Source of the DNA: Progne subis subis | Lineage: Eukaryota; Chordata; Aves; Passeriformes; Hirundinidae | Direction: 5' to 3' | Assembly: GCA_022316685.1 (NCBI GenBank) | Contig: JAKJHU010001533.1 | Location: forward strand, 1 to 64,000 | DNA: 64,000 bases | Part shown: in pieces, positions 57,085-64,000 of the stretch | Position numbering within the stretch: position 1 is the stretch's first letter | How the letters are laid out: each line of letters begins with the position of its first letter | The notes under the pieces: model-generated | Seen by the model: only the letters and a program-made list of their open reading frames with translations | Told to the model about the DNA's origin: nothing | The model's database searches: none | Position numbers and translations under genes: made by a program

Positions 57085-57460
57085 TGTGATCGGGATATGC
57101 AAAGCAATCACACAGAGACAAGAGATTTCGCAGGGCAGAGTTGTTCCTCCGAGAGAGCCAAGGCTGAGAGCCTCTGCCTGTTAATTTCTTACTTTTTATA
57201 CATTTCTGGGTCTGGCTGTGGATTGGCTTCTGGAGTTTACACCTCCCAGCCAAATGGCCAGACCAACTGTCAGTTACAATTGTTTTCAGGTTAGAAATAT
57301 GCAAACAAAGGACAGAGAATGAGAAACAAAGGATTTGTTTATGTTACATGTGTGAGAAAGAGTAGAAACTGCTCCTAATATTGTACAGTAGCTAAAAAGT
57401 CTGACTCCATTTTATGAACAATCAAAAGGCCTTAAAAAACTCAAAAAACCCAGGGTGACA
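57085..57460 (-). mobile_element. 5' LTR of E2
   Basis: 376 bp; minus strand TGTCACCCTGG to CCCGATCACA, matching E1's 3' LTR in diagnostic variants. Confidence 0.88.
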
Positions 57461-57464
57461 GGAT

Positions 57465-58189
57465 ATGGCAGGCCCGCATGGTAAGACCTTCTCGCATGTT
57501 GCGTGCCTTTTGCTCATGGTGTCAACAAGTGTTGCAGGATCTTCTCAACTAGCTCATCAATTTTCTAAGAGATCTAATGTATGGGTGACATTTGCCAAAA
57601 TGACTGGACAGGATTCTATTTGCCTTAGCCTGGCCCATCCCCAAAACCTGTTCAGAACTTCTTTAACAGGAACACCCCTTTGGAGCCCTCACAAATTTAT
57701 AGGTTATGTGAAAAATGAAACATTTCTGAATTTTACTGTGGCAAACACCACGCTGTGGACATCAGGTTTCACAGCCACCCAGGCTGATGGAGGCTGGCAG
57801 TGTAAAAATTATAGAGCAACTTAATGATATGCTTACTTCACCACCTGAAGAATTAGACCTCCATGAATGTATGAATGCCAGCTCTACGAATAGAAGTGAG
57901 GGAGGTTGGGTGTCCTTTGAGCACCTCACAGAGCAGAGTCTAAATATACATAGCCAGAAATCGGCTGCAATAAATTCAGCTTGACTATCTAGTAGCAGTA
58001 TACACCAACAACTTTATTCCAAATGTATTTTGACTGGCAAACCAGCGTGACACCTTCCACCAGGAGTATTTTTAATATGTGGGGACCGCACTTGGAATGG
58101 AGTCCCAGCCAGCCCACATGGGGGCCCATGCTATTTAGGGAAGCTTACCCTGTGTCATGGTTTTAATTTCAAAACGGGCAGAAACACCA
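57465..58189 (+). pseudogene. env: env surface-subunit fragment of provirus G
   Basis: ATG at 57,465 opens a 119-codon frame with a hydrophobic leader (VACLLLMVSTSVAG), then NVWVTFAKMTGQDSICLSLA, a surface-subunit N-terminal pattern of avian alpha-like envelopes, and two N-glycosylation sites (NETF, NTTL). It ends at a stop near 57,824, but coding traces continue ([24 protein letters not shown]) to about 58,160. LTR A' truncates it at 58,195. The fusion subunit is not in the window. It is non-functional. Confidence 0.62.
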
Positions 58190-58194
58190 ATTAA

Positions 58195-59311
58195 TGTAGT
58201 GGTTTTACGTTTACTAAATTTTGGTCGTGGTACTTACTCTTTCTGTGGGAGAGAGACTAGGAGAAAAACAAAGCAGGCTTAACCTTAAAGTTAACAAATA
58301 GTTTTATTAACATACACTAAAAGAATAGAAAAGAAAAAAAGTTGGAAAAAAACCCCCTAAAACGGAATGAAACTTTTTAAAACAGTCTTCCCTCCCCTTA
58401 CAAACTGTTCACTTTTTTACAAAACAACATAAAGAGACAAAACTTGTAATTTTCAGTCAGTTTCACTATCTGACAATAGTCTTTCATCAATTCATTAGGG
58501 GAAGAGTATCCTTTTGAGTCATGGATCCCACTGACAACTTAGAACAGTTCTCTTGTGGGTTTTAAACTGTTACAAAAACAACTGCTCAGAGAAACCTGCC
58601 TTTGTGACCCTCCCAGGAGCAGTTTCCTAAGCTGCTTATGGGTTATGGGTCTTAGACTTTTGCATACTGGGGTGTCACTTTTTAAAGATGAATAACTCTA
58701 AAGCAAAGGATTCTTTACTTCAAGGTACAGAGATATTTTCTCACTTCTTCACTGGCGCAGAGGGCTTCACATCTCTATCTCTGTTCAAGCATCTTATAGG
58801 ATATTATTTAGTTCATCACAAACACCTTTGCTTAAATCTACACACAAATTAAAACAATCATCTCCCCAAATGCATATCTTTCCCATGATTTACAGGAATG
58901 ACCTAAATATAGAGTTCATTTCCATGGCTCAAGTAAGAATAGAACAACCAACTCTTCAACCCTCTGTCCCAATAGTCTTTTCACTCTTGCTTTACTGACT
59001 TCATCCTGTTGTTCTTTATGTTCACTCTGTCTTTCGTTACTCTCTCAGAGAAGGGCTAAGCTCTGGAAGCTTCATGTTGCTAAGAAAGAGTTAAATCTGC
59101 TCGGAGTCTTTGTCTCTCTGTCTCTGTAGCTCGTGGTGTTAGATGTTCAAGGCCGAGCTGATGAGAGAGAAAAAACTCACAGAAACATCAGAGATCGGAG
59201 CACTCAGGCAGTCCAGAATCACAAAAAAAACCAGGTAGGATCATAAATGCCTTCTTAGCCCACCCCTCGGTGCAAATCGGGGTGGCTTCGGCCCAAATGG
59301 TGCCCATAGCT
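58195..59311 (-). mobile_element. antisense LTR A' fragment
   Basis: Complement of LTR A from its 3' end (TGTAGTGGTTTTACG on plus) to a point matching 29,293 (GCTATGGGCACCATTTGGG). The first about 446 bases of the LTR are missing because provirus C begins at 59,312, probably inserted here. ATTAA (58,190-58,194) would be its left TSD. Confidence 0.75.
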
Positions 59312-59630
59312 TGTTGTAATGCATTGATTGTGTTCTTTATATCTGTCTCTGTCCGACTGGTGCCCATCCCCCTTGGGCCGGGTCCGGTTTCCCCCCCTCC
59401 TTCTGAACCTGATTGGGTGATACCTCTGGGTCTCGCCCATGGGCCCTGCCCCCTGGGGGAAAAAGCCATGGCGGGGGAGGGGCCGGGGACACTCAGGACT
59501 GGCAAACGATCGGGACAGTTCAGCAAACAAAGCAGGACAAGTGAATAAAGCTGTAAAATCCCAAAGGAGCCAGGAATAGACTCTCTTATTTTGCCATCGG
59601 TGGCTGTCAGATCTCGTGGGGAAGGCTACA
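59312..59630 (+). mobile_element. 5' LTR of provirus C
   Basis: About 319 bp from TGTTGTAATGC to AAGGCTACA; AATAAA at about 59,546 is followed by about 85 bases of R/U5. The first base could be 59,315. A minus-strand frame of 187 codons here is antisense to the LTR. Confidence 0.65.
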
Positions 59631-59632
59631 AC

Positions 59633-59650
59633 TGGCGCCTGAACTGGGGC
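59633..59650 (+). promoter_or_regulatory. PBS of provirus C
   Basis: TGGCGCCTGAACTGGGGC, three differences from the tRNA-Lys(3) PBS (TGGCGCCCGAACAGGGAC), 2 bases after the LTR. Confidence 0.7.
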
Positions 59651-60274
59651 TTGAAGCCACAAAAGGTTCCCAAAAAGCTGGAAGAACCACTCAGCACGTG
59701 GCCGAAGAAACCCACACAGAGACAGACCCATCAGGCTTGGTGCTTGCTGTGGAGTCTCCAGATACAGGATTCTACAGGGAAGGGCTGCAGTTTTCTCTCT
59801 TGGACTCAAAAATCCCATTGGAGTGCTGCAAAGAAGCCCTACTGACCGGCAAGCTGCTCTGGACAGTGACCACGTGTTCGTGGAAAACTAATCTGGGAGA
59901 CTGAGGCTAGAAGCTCTTTTTGCACCAAGAAGGGTCAATCTTAGGCAAAACGAGAAAGGAGGAAAGAAAGGAAAGAAACGCTGGAATTTTGGTGAGTACC
60001 ACTTACGGTTTTCTAAGGGAAAATTTTCTTCAGAGGTGGGATTCCTCAGGGAAAAGGGTTTTTCCCTCTATCAGGGAAGGTTTTACTTTCAGAGTAAGCA
60101 CCTTCAAAGTGCTATTATCAGCTTCAGGGGGTGGAAAAGGAAACTGTTTCCTCTTTTTTGTTTTTTTTTTTTTTTCTCTCCAGCGAAGGTTTTTTTTTTC
60201 TCCTTCTCTTTTTCTTCCTTGCAATTTCTCAGTCACAACAGAGAGGACACAGAAACTTAAAATCTGAGCCAAAA

Positions 60275-62103
60275 ATGGGTGCGAAATTATCTGTGTCTCA
60301 AAAGAGGGTCTATTACAATATTTTAAATGCCTTGGAGGTTGGGAAAACCCATATTTCCAAGAAGCAATTAAAAAATTTCCTTCAGTGGTTATTTGCTCAG
60401 TTTCCAGAGGTATCTGAGCAAATAAACTCCCCAGAATTTTGGGAAACTGTTGTGAAAAAATTGTCTCAATCAAGCTCCCCTAATGATAAAGAAAAAGCAA
60501 ATTTTGCTCTTTGGAGCTTGCAGATTCTATTTGCAATGCAAAAACAAAATGAAAAGAATAAAAAGCCGGTTCCTTGTGGACTTTCCCCAGTTTCCTCAGT
60601 TTCTCCCTATCCTGACCCCAAAATCCCTTCCCCAAAATCAGATATTCCTCGAGAAACCCCTAAGCTTTCCCCAAAACTGCCTTCTTCCCCAGCTTGCAAA
60701 CCCAGAGTTAGGTTTACTTTTTCAGGCAGTTCGAGTGCACAAAACACCCATCTTAGTGAATCCCAAGCTAGTCTTAGTTCGGAAGGAGGATCACAAGTTG
60801 GAGGGGACTCCTGTGTTTCCCAAAATGGCTGAAGCCATGTGCTCTCGAGTCACAAAGAGCCTCTCTCTTTGTTTGTCCCTCCTCCCCACAATCCCTTTCG
60901 AAATCCCTTCCTCCCCCCAGACCCCTCCTTCCCTTCGGTGCTGCCCCCAGCACTGCCCTCCCCTCTGACTCCGCCCCCTACCCTCAAACCTCTGCCCTCC
61001 AACTCTGCCCCGTGTGACTCAAGCCTCCAGCCCCTCCTCCCTGCCCCTGGTTCCCACGGTTTCCCCGCCCACAGCCCCAGTTCCCATGCCCCGGGGGGGG
61101 GGGGGGGGGGGGTCGGGGAGCCGGGAACCCGGAAGCAGGAGATTATCCTGGCTTCTCGGCCACCCCTGTCACATACCGATGGTCAAAAAGAGGGGGTGCT
61201 GTCCACAGTAATTGGGACCCTTTCCCCCAACAAGCGATTCAGGATTTATGCAAAGCTCAGGCCAAATTTGGATGCGAAAGTGAATATTTTCGCAGCCTTT
61301 TAAAAGCAAATTTAGCAGGAAATCCTATTGTTCCCTTTGACCTCCGACAGCTTTTTTCTGCCCTCCTTTCATCTACACAGTTCAGGCTTTGGGACTCCAC
61401 ATGGAAAAAAAGATTAAGAGATTTACTCGCAGAGCTTTGGCAAAATCCGGAAACGGCTGTTGATAATAATAATTTGCCAATTCAGTTAGAACATCTATGT
61501 GATGATGGTGAATGGGCTGCAGCACTAAAACAAGCTCAAGAAATTCCTTTAGTTGTTTTAGAACGCATTAAAGAGACTGCTTCCAAAGCATTCTTTTCAA
61601 TCCAACCCAATGGGTCCTTTCAACCTTACAGTAAAATAAAGCAGCTTCCATCAGAACCTTTTGTAACATTTGTTGAGCGATTAATCCGAGCTGTTGAGCT
61701 ACAGGTTAAGAATGAAGGAGCCCAAGAACAGGCCCTGGAGGAGATGGCACTGACCAACGCAAACAAATAGTGTAAGGCAGCCATCCTCAGCCTGCCCATG
61801 GACCCGGCTCCAACCTTAGATGACATGCTCCACGTGTGTACCAAGAAGGTTCCCTTCACGACAACTCACCTAAACCACAGTTCCAGAGGTGCATTCAGAC
61901 CACCGCAAAGAGCTGCAGCAGCAGATGCCATGCCCCCTGTGCCTGTGCCACGGCCACTGCCCAAGAGAAGAACGACTTGTCTCCTGTGCAATCAGGCTGG
62001 ACACTGGGCATCTCAATGCCCTTTAAAGAAGCAATTTATGGACTTTCGGGACAATGGGGGCGGGAGGTTTCAAGAGCTCAAAGGGAATGTTTCAAAAAGC
62101 TAA
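60275..62103 (+). pseudogene. gag: gag of provirus C
   Basis: ATG at 60,275 gives MGAKLSVSQKRVYYNIL, an N-myristoylation-type beta matrix. It continues to 60,832, then in other frames a Pro/Ser-rich part (with 20 G at 61,093-61,112) and capsid: a block ending QFRLWDSTWKKRLRDLL, then a major homology-like region, EPFVTFVERLIRAVELQV (about 61,660), with a TAG at 61,768, and a CCHC knuckle CLLCNQAGHWASQC near 61,980. Frameshifts lie at about 60,830 and 61,300. Long 5' leader of about 620 bases. Confidence 0.75.
61093..61112 (+). repeat. run of 20 G in gag of C
   Basis: Uninterrupted poly(G); it probably causes a frame shift. The length may be unreliable. Confidence 0.75.
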
Positions 62104-62163
62104 AATGTCCGTGCTCACTTGCCCAGCGTGCCAACATAAATAGGGCAAATCAGAGGGGGGAGG

Positions 62164-62479
62164 TGTCCTGGTTTGGAGACAAATTTGGGGGAAAACCCCT
62201 GTATAGGATCCCTCTGGGAAGATAACCCAAGTGGCCCCTCCCTCCAACCAGTCCGAAAAAAAAAACCTTTGTGGAGAAAAGTGGAAAAAACTATTTTACT
62301 AAACAAATAAAGTGCATACAAGTATAAAGAATGAATAATATGAAACAATAAAACCTCTCGTTCTGAAGTGAGATGGCAAATTGAGAAAGTCCTTGCCGTG
62401 GGTGTAGCTCGGCTCTCTCTCAGTCTCTCCTCAGTCCCAGTCCCTCCGGCGCTGCTGGAAAATGCCGAGGTCCAGGCCC
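62164..62479 (-). mobile_element. truncated ERVL-type LTR inside provirus C
   Basis: Starts TGTCCTGGTTTGGAG like the B LTRs but breaks off at GGTCCAGGCCCC (half length) and joins TCGGAAAAACTAAAAAATG, which is provirus C sequence. Only one end and no target duplication are seen, so an insertion followed by a deletion is likely; an assembly break is the alternative. Confidence 0.75.
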
Positions 62480-62561
62480 CTCGGAAAAACTAAAAAATGC
62501 AAATGTTAAATTAAATAATCCTTTTATAACCAGTTCTACCTTTCAGCAAAAGTCACCAGAT

Positions 62562-63347
62562 ATGACCCTTTCAGATCATGACGTAAGCAGACCCTGTTTA
62601 ACCACAGAATGTTTCCAAGAGCCTTTTAGGTTGCAACTGATAGAATCCTTGCACCTAAGTGACACAGACTGGCATTTAGGTTCATTGGATCTACAAGTGC
62701 CAGGCTCCTGGCAACATGTTGGCAGTAAGTATGCCATCCTTGGGGACACCAAGTACACACCGAGAGAGATCGAGACCCTTCCGGGTCTTGCCTCATCAAA
62801 CCCTAAACAACTAGTTCTCTGGCTGCAGTGTGTCCGCCCACCTTTGTTTCTGCCTAAGGGGCAGATAATAGCTCAGGCAATTCCAGCACCTGACTCATTC
62901 CCTCGAAAAAACAGCACAAGGAACAAACACCTTGAGGTTCGCCCCACACGAGTTATTGGGAGGGACAAACTCATAATAGGGTGTGAGGTCCGTCACGGTG
63001 GGGACATAATAAACCTCAAAGGGGTTTTGGACACAGGCACGGCGGATGTAATGATTGTACCAGAAAGGATGTGGACCTCACATTGGGAACTGCAAAATGT
63101 GTCCGGGCATGTAGAAGGTATAGGGGGAATGAAATGGGCAAAACAATCAAAAGGTGTTGTGCAAATTAAGGGGCCAAATGGACAATTAGCTACACTGCGT
63201 CCATTTGTTTTAGATTATTCAGAGCCCTTGTCGGGGAGAGACCTGATGGCCCAGTGGGGGGTCAGGATTGGCATTCCAGATGCCCCCCCGGTTTTTCAGG
63301 CCCTACCCAGAAACTCAATTGGAAAACTGATTCACCAGTCTGGGTAG
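62562..63347 (+). pseudogene. pro: dUTPase-like and protease of provirus C
   Basis: A 262-codon open frame. Residues 50-110 (GSKYAILGDTKYTP, PKGQIIAQAIPAP) are like the dUTPase-derived region before beta-type protease. The protease has the catalytic D-T-G at residues 157-159 (VLDTGTADVMIV), a flap-like GHVEGIGG and a C-terminal GRDLMAQWGVRIG. The first residues are cut by the LTR fragment at 62,479. The D-T-G is intact, unlike E1/E2 and H. Confidence 0.72.
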
Positions 63348-63947
63348 AGCAGTGGCCGCTCAGTAAAGAAAAACTGAAGGTGCTCCAGGAGCTAGTGGAT
63401 GAACAGCTAGCTAAAGGCTACATTGTGGAAACTATGTCTCCGTGGAATTCCCCAGTCTTTGGTATAAAAAAGGCAAACAAAGGCAAGTGGCGGCTCCTCC
63501 ATGATCTCCATCAAATTAATAATGTCATTGAGGACATGGGTTCTCTCCAGCCAAGGATGCCATCCCCGGCAATGCTCCCCCAAAATTGGAATTTGGCAAT
63601 TATTGATATCAAAGATTGTTTCTTCCAGATTCCTCTGCACCCTGACGATGCCCCATATTTCACCTTCTCGGTCCCTACCCTCAACCGAGAAGCCCTGAGG
63701 AAAAGATACCACTGGAAATTTCTTCCCCAAGGGTGAAAAACTCGCCATCCATTTGTCAGTGGTACCTCTCTTCCCTGCTGTCCCCAGTGTGTGCAGCTGT
63801 AGGAGAAGCCATCATCCTGCACTACATGGATGATGTGCTTGTGTGTGCCCCCAATGATGACTTAATGTGCCACGCGCTTGACCTGACAATCGATTCTTTG
63901 GTTGCTGCAGGGTTCGAGCTTCGGGAGGAAAAGATTCAAAGGATGCC
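63254..63947 (+). pseudogene. pol: reverse transcriptase of provirus C, truncated
   Basis: The pol frame overlaps the protease end. Motifs: MSPWNSPVFGIKK, DLHQINNVIEDMG, AIIDIKDCFFQIPLHPDD and HWKFLPQG, then a TGA at 63,734 and a frameshift, then LHYMDDVLVCAPNDD near 63,820. At 63,948 LTR D cuts the thumb. Confidence 0.78.
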
Positions 63948-64000
63948 TGTATCTGTTTTTTTCCCCACTCCGGGCGGGAGAGGACCTCTGGCTAGCTCGG
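63948..64000 (-). mobile_element. start of an antisense LTR D at the window edge
   Basis: TGTATCTGTTTTTTTCCCCACT and on is the complement of the 3' end of LTR D at 43,070 back to about 43,018. ATGCC (63,943-63,947) would be its left TSD; the other end is outside the window. Confidence 0.75.

Larger units (their letters stand above)
53592..57460 (-). mobile_element. class II env-less provirus E2 (recombinant halves)
   Basis: Minus-strand relative of E1 with LTRs of 376 and 375 bp. Two deletions: gag nucleocapsid/dUTPase (junction near 55,000) and everything from the end of RT to just before the polypurine tract (near 54,010). Flanks: AGAAGA after the 3' LTR and ATATCC before the 5' LTR (minus-strand reading) do not match each other but match E1's flanks. 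Confidence 0.85.
28490..58194 (+). mobile_element. composite locus: class II provirus 'G' broken by nested insertions and an inversion
   Basis: Pieces that join across insertion sites: LTR (28,490-28,846 and 37,101-37,130), PBS and gag (37,139-38,188) on plus; gag continuation, capsid-CEPT1 fusion and a Cys-rich ORF (53,591-53,434, 47,971-45,563) on minus; env (57,465-58,189) on plus. Each break coincides with an element having its own TSD or swapped TSD. Undoing one inversion restores a single plus-strand order LTR-gag-CEPT1-ORF-env without pro-pol, the layout expected of a transducing retrovirus. This assembly is inference; the individual pieces are visible. Confidence 0.65.
59312..64000 (+). 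mobile_element. class II (beta-like) provirus C, 5' part
   Basis: LTR, PBS, gag with MG start and zinc knuckle, dUTPase-like region, protease and RT on the plus strand. It is interrupted by a truncated ERVL LTR (62,164-62,479) and, from 63,948, by antisense LTR D. The right half is outside the window or beyond that insertion. Confidence 0.82.

Noticed and set aside
57465..57824. env frame as a domesticated envelope (syncytin-like) gene
   Set aside because: Only the start of the surface subunit is present, followed by stops and truncated by LTR A'; no fusion subunit in the window.
59188..59818. Minus-strand frames overlapping the C LTR
   Set aside because: They cross the boundary of LTR A' and LTR C and are antisense to both the LTR and PBS; chance frames.

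Overview
The window looks like a repeat-saturated stretch of bird genome, probably a passerine. The signs are a CR1 LINE tail, class III (ERVL-like) elements beside alpha/beta-like and gamma-like endogenous retroviruses (ERVs), and a vertebrate host gene copy of CEPT1. ERVs stacked inside ERVs fit a low-recombination region such as the W chromosome or pericentromere, but that placement is inference. No complete, obviously active host gene is visible.

Layout. 1-8,561 is mostly non-coding: an LTR tail (1-300), a CR1 3' end (about 3,597-3,890) and a CpG-rich island near 8,050-8,480 with a possible small first coding exon on the minus strand. 8,562-17,708 is a minus-strand class I (gamma-like) provirus whose primer-binding site (PBS) is a perfect complement of initiator tRNA-Met, with an intact Cys-rich ORF of 188 codons between integrase and env remnants. 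17,709-28,489 is low-complexity host DNA with solo LTRs (19,037-19,668; 23,192-23,743; 26,546-27,227; about 27,398-27,749) and an internally deleted ERVL (24,028-25,998).

The core is 28,490 to beyond 58,194. I interpret it as one class II provirus ('G', plus strand) shattered by later insertions. Its 5' LTR is split by a 1.55-kb solo LTR ('A'), itself split by an ERVL provirus (29,723-36,412). Its gag (37,435-38,188) is cut by a dUTPase-bearing class II provirus. The rest of G lies in the opposite orientation at 53,591-45,563: gag, an ERVL provirus inserted between 47,972 and 53,433, then a gag capsid segment fused in frame to an intronless part of host CEPT1 (choline/ethanolamine phosphotransferase), then a Cys-rich ORF. 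G's env follows on the plus strand at 57,465. The reversed block is explained by an inversion between two class II proviruses in opposite orientation. Their LTR variants and target-site duplications (TSDs) are swapped: 38,189 LTR pairs with 53,592 LTR, and 45,187 LTR pairs with 57,085 LTR.

58,195-64,000 holds an antisense LTR A fragment cut by a third class II provirus ('C', plus strand: LTR, PBS, gag, dUTPase-like/protease, RT). C is itself hit by a truncated ERVL LTR and by an antisense LTR 'D' running off the window edge.

The main discovery candidate is the gag-CEPT1 fusion: a lipid-synthesis gene apparently captured by a bird retrovirus in the manner of gag-onc viruses, now a pseudogene. 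All ERV genes described are broken or truncated in at least one essential part.
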